Positions 38,217 to 47,486 of a DNA stretch of 60,186 bases are shown one piece after another (the stretch's first letter is position 1; every line of letters begins with the position of its first letter). A program made the translations under genes and the position numbers. Origin of the DNA: Clostridia bacterium (GTDB lineage Bacteria; Bacillota; Clostridia; TANB77; CAG-508); NCBI GenBank assembly GCA_022795075.1, contig JAAWGB010000006.1, positions 1-60,186 of the forward strand, given 5' to 3'. Below the pieces are notes generated by a model that was not told the DNA's origin, did no database searches, and saw nothing but the letters and a program-made list of their open reading frames with translations.

Positions 38217-39836
38217 ATGAATTTAATCGAAGAAAGCTTTCAAAATAAAGAAGAAAAGAAGAAAAAAAGAACTACAAGAATAATCTTGATAGCAATTATT
38301 TTAGTAGTTATAATTATTATAGCAATTATTTCTTATCTTATGTATATTCAAAGCACAGTTATGAGATTGACAATTGATGGACAAGCAAATGAGAAATTAA
38401 AAAGTTTATTAGTATTTGAAAGTGATGGAACAATCTATGCACCTATTAAAGAAATTGCAGCCTATTTTGGATATGATAGTTTCAATGGGGAATATAGTGA
38501 AAAATCTGAAGTACAAAGTAAGTGTTATGTACAAAGTGAAAATGAAATAGCAAATTTTGAATTGGGTCAAAGTAAAATATATAAATTAGATTTAACAAAA
38601 AGAAACACAGATTATGAATATGAATATATCAAAAAACCAGTAAAAGCAATTAATGGAGTATTATACATATCAACAGAAGGTTTAGAAAAAGCATTTAATA
38701 TTAGTTTTGACTATAACCAAGAAACTAATCGAATAACAATCTATACCATGCCATACTTATACAAGTATTATGCCAATACAATATTAGATTATGGCTATAC
38801 CTCATTAGATAATACATTTGTCAATCAAAAAGCTATATTAGATAATTATTTGATTGTATCAAAAGATGATAAACAACAAGGTGTTATAAAGGTAGATGGG
38901 ACAACAATCTTAGAACCAAAATATGATAGCATAACTTATTTGATAAACACAAGTGATTTTTTAGTAGAAAATAATAAAAAAGTAGGAATTATGTCAGCAA
39001 ACAGTGAAACAAAAGTAAGAATTATGTATGACAATATAGAAATAATGGACAGTGATTTAGGATTATATGTGGTTAAGCAAGATAATAAATATGGCGTAAT
39101 CGATGTTAGAGGAACAATTAAAATATATATCGAAAATGATGAAATTGGAATTGACATTTCAAAATTTTCACAAAATAATATAAAAAATAAATATATACTA
39201 GCCGATAACTTAATTCCTGTAAAAAAGGATGACCTATGGGCATTATATGATAAAAACGGAAATCAGCTTACAGACTACAAATATGATAGTTTTGGATATA
39301 TTGCATCGAATAATAGAGAAGCTGTAAACTTGTTAGTGATTCCAAATTATAATGTATTAGTAGCTTGTAGAAATGAAAAATATACACTAATTAATGCGTT
39401 TGGTTCAGAATTAATTGCAACAGTAGCAGATGATATTTATATGACAATTAATGGAGCAGAAGGAAAACATTATTATATAGCAATTAATGACAAAAGGGTG
39501 GATGCTGAAGAATGGATGGACTCAAACGGAATTACACAAAAAACAGGAGCAGCAAGTAGTCAAACAAAAAACAACTCAACAGCTAACCAAAATAATAATC
39601 AGTCAGGAAATCAAAATAAGCAAAACAATAATGAACAAAATCAACAAGAAGAATCAAATAATAATGGTAATAATGATGACAATGAAGAAGATAATAATGG
39701 TAACGATAATCAAAATGACAATGAAGAAGATAATAATAACAATGATAATCAAAATGATAATGAAAATAATGATGAAAGCAATTATGACAATGGTGAAGAA
39801 AGACAAAATGAAGAAGAAAATAATTTTGAACAATAG
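38217..39836 (+). CDS. Membrane-anchored WG-repeat-like protein with Asn/Glu-rich tail
   Basis: This 539-residue protein has a basic N-terminus, one membrane helix (about residues 22-45) and an extracytoplasmic part. That part resembles a copper-amine-oxidase-N-type fold (GTIYAPIKEIAAYFGYD, GVLYISTEGLEKAF) followed by repeated units of the WG type (QGVIKVDGTTILEPKYDSI, KYGVIDVRGTIKIYI, LWALYDKNGNQLTDYKYD). The last 90 residues are almost only Asn, Asp, Glu and Gln. The start ATG at 38217 follows TGGAGGT. It is probably a surface protein of unknown role. Confidence 0.75.
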   Translation: MNLIEESFQNKEEKKKKRTTRIILIAIILVVIIIIAIISYLMYIQSTVMRLTIDGQANEKLKSLLVFESDGTIYAPIKEIAAYFGYDSFNGEYSEKSEVQSKCYVQSENEIANFELGQSKIYKLDLTKRNTDYEYEYIKKPVKAINGVLYISTEGLEKAFNISFDYNQETNRITIYTMPYLYKYYANTILDYGYTSLDNTFVNQKAILDNYLIVSKDDKQQGVIKVDGTTILEPKYDSITYLINTSDFLVENNKKVGIMSANSETKVRIMYDNIEIMDSDLGLYVVKQDNKYGVIDVRGTIKIYIENDEIGIDISKFSQNNIKNKYILADNLIPVKKDDLWALYDKNGNQLTDYKYDSFGYIASNNREAVNLLVIPNYNVLVACRNEKYTLINAFGSELIATVADDIYMTINGAEGKHYYIAINDKRVDAEEWMDSNGITQKTGAASSQTKNNSTANQNNNQSGNQNKQNNNEQNQQEESNNNGNNDDNEEDNNGNDNQNDNEEDNNNNDNQNDNENNDESNYDNGEERQNEEENNFEQ

Positions 39837-39840
39837 AATT

Positions 39841-39871
39841 AAGGATTTAGGACAAAACCTAAGTCCTTTTT
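39841..39871 (+). terminator. Terminator after the WG-repeat-like gene
   Basis: AAGGATTTAGG pairs with CCTAAGTCCTT, followed by T residues. Confidence 0.8.
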
Positions 39872-39954
39872 ATTGTTGTAAAGGAAATCTACTGATACAA
39901 TAATAATATATTTTATGCAAAAAAATAAAAAAATGAAAAAAAATTCCAAAACAG

Positions 39955-39983
39955 TTTACAATTTAAAAAAAGTTGTATACAAT
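39955..39983 (+). promoter_or_regulatory. Promoter of the glycosyltransferase gene
   Basis: TTTACA (39955-39960) and TACAAT (39978-39983) have a 17-base spacer. Confidence 0.6.
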
Positions 39984-40052
39984 ATATAAAAAAGAAGAAA
40001 AATGTCAAAAAAAACATAACAAAAGAAAATAAGGAAGAAAGGAAGTACATCC

Positions 40053-41345
40053 ATGAAAATATTGATGTTAACATGGGAATATCCACCAAGAGTAGTAGGA
40101 GGAATTGCAAGAGTAGTCTATGACTTATCAAAAACATTATTAAAAGATGGTCATGATGTAACAGTAATAACCTATCGTGATGGAGAAACACCTTATTTTG
40201 AAGATGACAAAGGAGTAAAAGTATATCGAGTAGACAATTACATGATAAATCCAAATAATTTTATTGATTGGGTTATGCAAATGAATTTCAATATGTTAGC
40301 CAAAGCAAATGCAGTAATAGCTGAGCAAGGAAAATTTGACGTTATTCATGCACATGACTGGCTAGTAGCCTATGCTGCTAAAACACTAAAGAATTCTTAT
40401 AACATTCCAATTGTATCTACCATTCATGCAACAGAAGCGGGAAGAAATAGTGGAATACATGATGAACAACAAAGATACATCAATGATACAGAATGGATGC
40501 TAACCTATGAATCAGCAGAAGTAATAGTAAACAGTAACTATATGAAAAATGAACTACAAAAATTATTTGGTTTACCATACGAAAAAATCAATGTAGTAGC
40601 AAATGGAGTCAATTTGAATCTATTTAATGGAATAGAAAGAGACTATGATTTCAGAAGAAAATATGCAATGGACAACGAAAGAATCATCCTATTTATGGGA
40701 AGATTAGTTTATGAAAAAGGAGTGCAACATCTCATTTCAGCTATGCCTAAAATATTAGAAGGATATCATGATGCCAAACTTGTCATATGTGGAAAAGGTG
40801 GTATGTTAGACGAACTAAAACGACAAGTAGAAGCTATGGGGATAGCCAATAAAGTATATTTTGCAGGCTATATGAGTGGAAAAGATGTACAAAAAATGTA
40901 TAAAGTAGCAGATGTATCAGTCTTTCCAAGTACCTATGAACCATTTGGAATTGTAGCTTTAGAAGCTATGTTATCAGAAAATCCAGTAGTTGTATCAGAC
41001 ATTGGAGGACTAAATGAAATAGTAGAACATAGAGCCAATGGAATGAAAGCCTATTGTGGAAATCCAAATTCACTAGCAGATTCCATACTAGAATTATTAT
41101 ACGATCATAAACTTTGCAGTGAAATAACTAAAAAAGCCAAAAATAAAGTAAGAAATCAATATAATTGGAGTAAAATTGCGCAAGATACGCACTTTACATA
41201 CCAAAAAGCAATTTGTCAATCTATGGCAGAAAAACAAAAACGAGAATTGGAACAAGAAAGAGCAAGAAAAACCAAAAAAGCCAAAAATACAGAAAAAGAA
41301 ATTACCAACTTGCTTAGCTTTAAAAAGCGCCAAGCATACGCATAA
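40053..41345 (+). CDS. GT4-family glycosyltransferase (glycogen-synthase-like)
   Basis: This 430-residue cytoplasmic GT-B enzyme begins KILMLTWEYPPRVVGGIARV, the glycine-rich acceptor loop of starch/glycogen-synthase-like and GT4 enzymes. It has IHAHDWL, FMGRLVYEKGVQHLI and the donor-binding EPFGIVALEAMLSENPVV. The C-terminus is lysine-rich. The exact sugar donor and acceptor cannot be told from sequence. It has its own promoter. Confidence 0.88.
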   Translation: MKILMLTWEYPPRVVGGIARVVYDLSKTLLKDGHDVTVITYRDGETPYFEDDKGVKVYRVDNYMINPNNFIDWVMQMNFNMLAKANAVIAEQGKFDVIHAHDWLVAYAAKTLKNSYNIPIVSTIHATEAGRNSGIHDEQQRYINDTEWMLTYESAEVIVNSNYMKNELQKLFGLPYEKINVVANGVNLNLFNGIERDYDFRRKYAMDNERIILFMGRLVYEKGVQHLISAMPKILEGYHDAKLVICGKGGMLDELKRQVEAMGIANKVYFAGYMSGKDVQKMYKVADVSVFPSTYEPFGIVALEAMLSENPVVVSDIGGLNEIVEHRANGMKAYCGNPNSLADSILELLYDHKLCSEITKKAKNKVRNQYNWSKIAQDTHFTYQKAICQSMAEKQKRELEQERARKTKKAKNTEKEITNLLSFKKRQAYA

Positions 41346-41575
41346 TAAATATCTAATAAAAAAACAAGAAGGAGGAATGGTAGAAATAAATCAATATTTC
41401 TTAAAATTCCTCTTTTTATCGTATCAAAAGGCGAGAATTTTACTAATACAAAAAAACTGTAAGAAAATATCTTCTAGTTTTCTATTATAAAAATGGTAAC
41501 AATAAAAAGAAAAAAATAATAAAAATTTTCAAATTCTACAAATTTAGCAAAAAAATAGTGTATAATAAAAACAAA

Positions 41576-41814
41576 TGGGGCAGACCTGTCCCAAAAAACA
41601 CATTTAGGGGCAAATTGGGACAGGCCCTAAACACACAAAAGGGGATAAAGTTCTTTTTGTAGAAAGTGCCAAAAAAGACTGAAACACAGTATTTATACGA
41701 AAAATATGCAAAGGGAAGAAAATAGACCTGTCCCAAAAAATACATTTTGGGGTAATTAGTGCCTGTCCCCAAACACACATCAAGGGGGAATTGGTGCCTG
41801 TCCCCAAACACACC
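41576..41814. repeat. GTCCCC repeat block upstream of era
   Basis: Two groups are present. A first pair (GACCTGTCCCAAAAAACACA and TTGGGACAGGCCC, 41580-41628) is arranged as an inverted repeat. A second group (41718-41814) is nearly identical to the block before tgt and ends in GGTGCCTGTCCCCAAACACAC. About 80 bases of ordinary AT-rich DNA separate them. The block fills most of the 500-base gap before era, and the last unit ends about 20 bases before the era ribosome binding site. Confidence 0.8.
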
Positions 41815-41846
41815 CAAAAGCATCAACAAGAAAAAAGGAGATAAGA

Positions 41847-42767
41847 ATGAAAAAGAAAATGGAAAAAGAAGAGTTTAAATCAGGTTTTGTGACATTAATT
41901 GGAAGAACCAATGTAGGAAAGTCAACATTATTAAATTTGTTAGTAGGAGAAAAAGTGGCAGCCATTGCCAATAAAGTGCAAACTACAAGAACAGCTATTA
42001 AAGGGATTGTAAATAGAAAGAATAGTCAAATTATTTTTACAGATACACCAGGGATTCATAAGCCAAAAACAAAGTTAAATGAGACAATGGTAGAAACGTC
42101 TTTTTCTAGTATACTAGATACTGATGTTGTTTTGTTTTTGATAGAAGCAAGTAGTACACAAATTGGTAGAGGTGATAGTATTATTATAGAAAAGATAAGA
42201 GAGGCAAAGAGAAAAACGATTTTGATTATTAATAAAATTGATTTGGTAAAAAGAGAAAGTCTTTTGAGCTTGATTGAATTATATAGAAAAGAGTATGATT
42301 TTGAGGCAGTTATTCCAATTTCAGCAACCAATGAGAAATATAAAGAAGTTATTTTAGAAGAAATTGAAAAGAACTTAAAACCAGGTCCAGCATATTATGA
42401 TGTAGAGGAATATACCGATCAGACGTTAAGACAATTAGCAGAAGAAACTGTACGTGAGAAGGCTTTAAAGTTATTACAAGATGAGGTTCCTCATGGCATT
42501 TTTGTAGAAGTAGAAAAGATGAAACAAAGAAACAATAAACAAGGAGAGGAAATTTATGATATTGAGGTTACTATTTATTGTTTAAGGGAATCGCATAAAG
42601 GGATTATTATTGGAAAAAATGGCGAAATGTTAAAACGAATTGGAAGAGCTGCTAGAATTGACATGGAGCAAAATTTTGGAGTGAAAGTGAATTTAAAAAC
42701 TTGGGTAAAAGTAAAATTAGATTGGCAATCAAATGATACGATTGTAAATAAATTTAAGTTAAAGTAA
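41847..42767 (+). CDS. era: GTPase Era
   Basis: Era is a GTPase needed for 16S rRNA maturation and 30S assembly. The 306-residue protein has G1 GRTNVGKST, G3 DTPGIHKP, G4 NKID and the C-terminal KH domain with GIIIGKNGEMLKRIG. It is followed by yqzL and recO, the standard Gram-positive order. Confidence 0.97.
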   Translation: MKKKMEKEEFKSGFVTLIGRTNVGKSTLLNLLVGEKVAAIANKVQTTRTAIKGIVNRKNSQIIFTDTPGIHKPKTKLNETMVETSFSSILDTDVVLFLIEASSTQIGRGDSIIIEKIREAKRKTILIINKIDLVKRESLLSLIELYRKEYDFEAVIPISATNEKYKEVILEEIEKNLKPGPAYYDVEEYTDQTLRQLAEETVREKALKLLQDEVPHGIFVEVEKMKQRNNKQGEEIYDIEVTIYCLRESHKGIIIGKNGEMLKRIGRAARIDMEQNFGVKVNLKTWVKVKLDWQSNDTIVNKFKLK

Positions 42768-42838
42768 TTGTATAAAAAACCATAAAAATGCAAAAGATAA
42801 AATTAAAGGTAAAACTTTAAATAAAGGAGATGGAAACA

Positions 42839-43036
42839 TTGATTAAAAAAATAGCATGGGAAACCTTTAAAAAAACAGGAAATATTGATACATTTATGGA
42901 GTTAAAACAAATAGAGGGAATAGAAGAACATGGTTTAGAATCTTTCAAGCAAGATGGAAAGAATAGTTCTTCTTATAATCAAAACAATGTTTTAGATAGT
43001 TCTTATGAAAATGGAAAATTCAATCATAATCAATGA
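42839..43036 (+). CDS. yqzL: YqzL-like small protein
   Basis: The start of this 65-residue product (TTG codon), MIKKIAWETFKKTGNIDTFM, matches the YqzL pattern W..F..TGNIDTY. Its position between era and recO is where yqzL lies in Bacillus and Clostridia. The second half is polar, Asn/Ser-rich and longer than usual. TTG at 42839 fits the AAAGGAGA site better than the ATG at 42830, which overlaps it. Function unknown. Confidence 0.75.
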   Translation: MIKKIAWETFKKTGNIDTFMELKQIEGIEEHGLESFKQDGKNSSSYNQNNVLDSSYENGKFNHNQ

Positions 43037-43125
43037 GATTGAAAATAGTATAAATGAAGAATTGTTAAAAATAAGAATAAGATAAATAAAAAATTAAGAA
43101 ACTAGCAAATTAAGAGGAAAGTAAA

Positions 43126-43855
43126 ATGGCAAATATAAAAATAAATGGAATTGTATTAGCAGAAAGTAATATGGGAGACTTTGATAAAATGCTTACAATA
43201 TTAACACCTAATATGCGGAAAAATTTCGTGTGTTGCCAAAGGAGCAAGAAGACCCAAAAGTGCTCTTTTGGGTGGCACCCAAATATTTTGTTTTGGAGAA
43301 TACTTGGCATTTAAAGGTTCCCAAACTTATCACATAAATTCGGTAGAACCAATAGAAGTATTTTATAATCTTAGAATTGACTTAGACAAGTTGAAGTATG
43401 CTGTACATATCAATAAAATTGTGCAAGATGTAACACATGAAAATCAAAATTGTTATAAAATCTTACAATTATTATTAAATACACTTTACACTATATCACA
43501 AACCGACCAAAATTTAGATATGGTGTTAGGTGTATTTAAATTACGTCTATTATGTATATTGGGATTTACACCGCAAGTTATAGAATGTGTAAAATGTGGA
43601 GAAAAAGAAAAATTAGCAGGCTTTAGCATAAAAGATAATGGGATAAAGTGTAAAATATGTGGAAAATTAGATACAAGTACAATAGAAATTAGTAAAAGTA
43701 CAGTAAATGCTATAAAGTATACAGTAACAGCTCCAGCTAAAAAATTGTATGCATTTACGTTAAAAGATGATGCTTTAGAGGAATTTAAGCTAGTTACAAA
43801 ATTGTATTTTAATGAAAAGCTAGAAAAAGAATATAAATTAGAAGATTTGTTTTAA
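43126..43855 (+). CDS. recO: DNA repair protein RecO, read through a +1 shift at CGG 43216
   Basis: RecO helps RecR load RecA on gapped DNA. The first 30 codons give INGIVLAESNMGDFDKML, ILTPNM, the OB-fold start, then CGG. Skipping its C gives GKISCVAKGARRPKSALLGG, FCFGEYLAF and the zinc-finger pattern CVKCG...CKICG. Joining 43126-43215 to 43217-43855 gives 242 residues, normal for RecO. In the unshifted frame the ORF ends after 62 codons. The shifted Gly is the conserved Gly of the TPxxGK-type motif. Confidence 0.9.
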
Positions 43856-43857
43856 AG

Positions 43858-43886
43858 TTGACAACCCAAAAATTAATGTATATAAT
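43858..43886 (+). promoter_or_regulatory. Promoter of hpf
   Basis: TTGACA (43858-43863) and TATAAT (43881-43886) have a 17-base spacer, a near-consensus sigma-A promoter that begins at the end of recO. Confidence 0.85.
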
Positions 43887-43916
43887 AAAATCATAAAAAA
43901 GAAGGGAGCGATTTAT

Positions 43917-44444
43917 ATGAAAATAAAAATAACAGGAAAGGAATTAAAAATAACAGAGGCAATTAATGATTATGTAGAAAAAAAATTAGATAGGATTGAT
44001 AAATATTTTGAAACAGCAGAAGCAGAAGTTACTCTAAAAACAGAAAAAAATGAACAAATAGCAGAAATTTATCTAACAGGAAATGGAGAAAAGTATAGAG
44101 CTGTGACAGAAGACAAAGACATGTATGCTTCAATCGATAAAGATATTGACATATTGGAAGGACAAATTAGAAAAGCCAAAACTAAAAAAGAAAAAATGAT
44201 GAAAGATGCTTCTTTAAAAACAATGGAAACAATAACCAATCCAGTAGCTGAAATTACCAATCAGATTGTAAAAACATCTTATTATGAGATTAAACCAATG
44301 TTACCAGAAGATGCAGTTTTAAAATTAAAAGAAAAACCAAGTCACAATTTTTTAGTTTTTATTAATGTAGAAACAGGAAAAGTAAATGCCATCCATAGAT
44401 TAAAAGATGGGAAAAATTATGGTTTAGTAGAACCAGAAGCATAA
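43917..44444 (+). CDS. hpf: Long-form ribosome hibernation promoting factor
   Basis: Long HPF dimerises 70S ribosomes in stationary phase. The 175-residue protein has an N-terminal S30AE domain (KITGKELKITEAINDYVEKK, YASIDKDIDILEGQIRK), a linker and a C-terminal dimerisation domain (KPMLPEDAVLKLKEKPSHNF, GKVNAIHRLKDGKNYGLVEP). The strong promoter just upstream suggests independent control. Confidence 0.95.
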   Translation: MKIKITGKELKITEAINDYVEKKLDRIDKYFETAEAEVTLKTEKNEQIAEIYLTGNGEKYRAVTEDKDMYASIDKDIDILEGQIRKAKTKKEKMMKDASLKTMETITNPVAEITNQIVKTSYYEIKPMLPEDAVLKLKEKPSHNFLVFINVETGKVNAIHRLKDGKNYGLVEPEA

Positions 44445-44536
44445 AAAAACGAAGATAAAGGAAGTGTAAACTAATAGGATTTGCTTTAAGATATTGCTTT
44501 TGTGTTTTGGGTATATAGTAAAAATTTATATAAATG

Positions 44537-44564
44537 AAAAGGCAGGAAATCAAATCCTGCCTTT
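44537..44564 (+). terminator. Terminator after hpf
   Basis: AAAAGGCAGGA pairs with TCCTGCCTTTA. It is convergent with the SASP gene and may act both ways. Confidence 0.7.
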
Positions 44565-44643
44565 ATGTATTTTGAAACAAAATAGATAAAAACAAAATTT
44601 AACTTCCTACCAAATGAAGATTAGTAACTAACTAAAAATGAAA

Positions 44644-44841
44644 CTATTTCATTTGTTGTTCAGCTTGTTGGATCATTTTTCTAACCATGTTACCACCGAT
44701 TCTACCAGCATCTTTAGCTGAGATATCTCCATTATATCCGTCTTTTAAATTAACACCAACTTCACTAGCTACTTCATATTTGAATTTGTCTAAAGCAGAC
44801 ATAGCTTCTGGAACTAATTTTTTGTTTGAATTTGTTGCCAT
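44644..44841 (-). CDS. Alpha/beta-type small acid-soluble spore protein
   Basis: SASPs coat and protect spore DNA. The 65-residue protein (MATNSNKKLVPEAMSALDKF) has the family signatures KYEVASEVGV (GPR protease cleavage region) and DISAKDAGRIGGNMVRKMI. The ATG at 44841 follows ACAGGAGGTG. Further upstream in-frame codons are not part of the gene. It should be expressed in the forespore. Confidence 0.95.
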   Translation of the reverse strand: MATNSNKKLVPEAMSALDKFKYEVASEVGVNLKDGYNGDISAKDAGRIGGNMVRKMIQQAEQQMK

Positions 44842-45045
44842 CGTTTTTTCACCTCCTGTAATATTACATATAGAAAAAACCTTTGCTTTTTCTAATACTA
44901 TCATTTGCTAAAAAGAACAAAAATAAACAAGTAATTTTTTCCAAAAAAAAGATAAAAGAATTTTAGAAAAAAATAGATAAACTTCTTAAATTAAAATAAT
45001 AGGTTGGTAAGCTGTCATAAAACATAAAGAAAAATAAAACATCTC

Positions 45046-45074
45046 TTGCAAAATGAAAATTTTAAAGCTATAAT
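45046..45074 (+). promoter_or_regulatory. Promoter of the Cof-type HAD gene
   Basis: TTGCAA (45046-45051) and TATAAT (45069-45074) have a 17-base spacer. Confidence 0.65.
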
Positions 45075-45109
45075 AAAAAAGCAAAAATAACAAGGAGTGA
45101 AAAAACAAT

Positions 45110-45980
45110 ATGTATAAATTAGTAGCAATAGACTTAGATGGAACCATGTTAAACCAATATGGAGCTGTTACAGAAAACACAAAAAAAGTAATAAAAAATA
45201 CGATACAAAAAGGAATAGAAGTAATCATAGCATCTGGAAGACCAATTGATTCAATTCAAACAATTGCCAAAGAAATAGGAAGTAGAAACTATTTTATAGC
45301 AGGAAATGGAGCTCTTATTTATGATATCCAAAAAGATGAAATTATATATGATAAATTCTTACCAAAACAAAAAATATTAGAAATTATAAAAATATGTGAA
45401 GAAAATAGTATTTCTTATAATGTTTATACCGATCAAACTATTTTAGCAACAGCATTAAAATATAATGTTTTATATTATCAAAAAGAAAATTTAAAAAAAG
45501 AAGAAAGTAAACAAACTAAAATTAGTATAATCGATAATATGTATGAATATGTGAAAAACAAAAAAGAAGAAAAATATTTAAAAATAACAATTTGTGATGA
45601 CAATAAAATGGTGTTTCAATCGATTATAAGAAAATTAAGAAAGATAGAAGGAATTGAAGTATTAGATGTTTCACATATGTCACGAAAGACCATCAAACAA
45701 GGAACCGAAGAAATAACAATTGAATATTATTACACAGAAATAACTGTTAAAAACGTTGATAAATGGTATGCAATTGAATATTTGATGCAAAAATTGAAGA
45801 TTCAAAAAGAAGAAGTTATGGCAATTGGTGATAATGTAAATGATAAAATTATGATACAAAAAGCAGGTTTAGGAGTTGTTATGGCAGGAAGTACACCAGA
45901 AGTAACGCGGGATTGCAGATTATATAACAGATTCTAATAATGAAGATGGTGTGGCAAAAGCTCTTGAAAAATTTTGCTGA
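45110..45980 (+). CDS. Cof-type HAD hydrolase, read through a +1 shift at CGG 45908
   Basis: This sugar-phosphate-type phosphatase of the Cof subfamily has motif I IDLDGTMLN, motif II IIASGRPIDS and motif IV MAIGDNVNDKIMIQKAG. The first frame runs to GSTPEVT and then CGG. In that frame the C-terminus would be RDCRLYNRF. Skipping the C at 45908 gives GIADYITDSNNEDGVAKALE and KFC, the normal Cof ending. The join 45110-45907 plus 45909-45980 gives 289 residues. This site uses GGG rather than GGA. A palindromic element starts 12 bases after the stop. Confidence 0.9.
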
Positions 45981-45992
45981 GAACTTAAAAAA

Positions 45993-46181
45993 GTCCGCAA
46001 ATGTATTTTCAAAAAATAATCAGACAGAGAATTGAAAGTAATTAAAGTAGAAATTCTTAATTTATTTTATGGAAAGAGTTCGCGCCTTTGGCGTGGAAGG
46101 GCGACATAAAACGGATTTAGAATTTCTATGAAAATTACTTGAACGAACTGTCTAATTATTTTTGAAAATACATTTGCGGAC
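45993..46181. repeat. Nested palindromic element of a second type
   Basis: GTCCGCAAATGTATTTTCAA and its near-complement at the right end form outer arms of about 34 bp with few mismatches. A second paired block (AGTAATT...AGAAATTCT / AGAATTTCT...AATTACT) lies inside, and the centre holds TTCGCGCCTTTGGCGTGGAA, GC-rich for this genome. It lacks the ACCCGAARACAGGACCC core, so it is a separate family with the same nested design. It fills half of the 380-base gap before the pilus cluster; the rest (46182-46361) holds no gene I can support. Confidence 0.8.
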
Positions 46182-46361
46182 AATAAAAAGTCAGTTAAAA
46201 TTTTAGATAAAGAACTGAATGTTACAGAAATATTACAGTACCATTAACTTTTTGTAACAATAACCAAATACATTGATTTTAAGATAGAATTGCGTTAAAA
46301 TAAAATAGATAGATATTTGTAAAAAAATATAGAAAAATAAATATTAAGGGAGGAATTTGTC

Positions 46362-47456
46362 ATGGCAACAAATCCAATGCAAAGAAAAGCAAGAAATTCA
46401 TTTTTATTAGGAATGTTAGTAATGTTATTAATTTCAGGAATCATTATAGGATTATTACTGATGCAATTAATGAATAAAATTAAAAAGGAGAAAGCAGAAA
46501 AAGATGCAACTACAAATGCGTATGTATTAACGCAAGACGTAAGTTCAGGACAAGTTATTACAACCGATATGTTAACCAAACAACCTGTTAATCGAAACCT
46601 TGTACCAAGTAATGCAACTAGTGACCTTACAATCATTGAAAATTATGCTTTAAAAGATAAAGAAGGTGACGACGTTTACACTAAATATGAAAATAATACA
46701 GCAAAACTATATATCAAAAAAGATAATAATCCATATGAAGTAAAAAAAGAAGAAGAAACAGACAATTATTATATTGAAAGAAATGATGAAAAACAGTATT
46801 TACAATTAAATAGTGTACCATTAGTAGCAAAAGTAAGCATGAAGAAAAATACATTAATTACAACAGAATTATTAAGCAAAAGTGATAATCCTGTTCAAGA
46901 TGATGTAAGAAAACAAGAATATAATATGGTAATATTACCAATGGATTTAGTAACAGGAGACTATATAGATGTTAGAATCATGTTGCCATCTGGACAAGAC
47001 TACATAATCGTTAGTAAAAAAGAAGTAGAAATTCCACAAATAAATGGAATAGATTCAGAAGATACCATTTGGATAAATCTATCAGAAGATGAAATTTTAC
47101 ATATGAGTTGTGCCATAATTGATGCTTACCAAATCAAAGGATCTAAGATATATGCAACCAAATACACAGAAGCAGGAATGCAAAATGCTGCAACACCAAC
47201 TTACCCAATTAATGAAAGTGCATCAAAATTACTACAAAGTGATCCAAATATTTTAGAAAGAGCAATGAATGAAATTCTAAGCAGATATAGTAATACAAAT
47301 GCATCAGATTTAAGAAACAATTATATTAATCCAGTAATTAGTAACCAAGGAGAACAAGCACAATCTAATATCGAAACAAATATGCAAGAAAGTACAACCA
47401 ATTCTAAAAATTCTAGAAAAGAATATTTAGATTCTTTGGCAGGAGTAGTTAAGTAG
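46362..47456 (+). CDS. CpaB/RcpC-like periplasmic or wall-side pilus assembly protein
   Basis: This first gene of a Tad-like cluster encodes 364 residues with a basic N-terminus, one membrane helix (about residues 14-34) and an SAF-like domain. The domain is recognisable as VLTQDVSSGQVITTDMLTK and VPLVAKVSMKKNTLITTELL, followed by VILPMDLVTGDYIDVRIMLP. CpaB-type proteins stabilise the secretion channel. The C-terminal 100 residues are polar. No outer membrane secretin is expected in a Gram-positive. Confidence 0.75.
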   Translation: MATNPMQRKARNSFLLGMLVMLLISGIIIGLLLMQLMNKIKKEKAEKDATTNAYVLTQDVSSGQVITTDMLTKQPVNRNLVPSNATSDLTIIENYALKDKEGDDVYTKYENNTAKLYIKKDNNPYEVKKEEETDNYYIERNDEKQYLQLNSVPLVAKVSMKKNTLITTELLSKSDNPVQDDVRKQEYNMVILPMDLVTGDYIDVRIMLPSGQDYIIVSKKEVEIPQINGIDSEDTIWINLSEDEILHMSCAIIDAYQIKGSKIYATKYTEAGMQNAATPTYPINESASKLLQSDPNILERAMNEILSRYSNTNASDLRNNYINPVISNQGEQAQSNIETNMQESTTNSKNSRKEYLDSLAGVVK

Positions 47457-47486
47457 ATTATTAGAAAGAAGGAGAGAAAAACACAT

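Noticed and set aside
41377..41490. 37-residue ORF after the glycosyltransferase gene
   Set aside because: The GGAGGA overlaps the ATG, leaving no spacing, and the sequence does not look like a protein.
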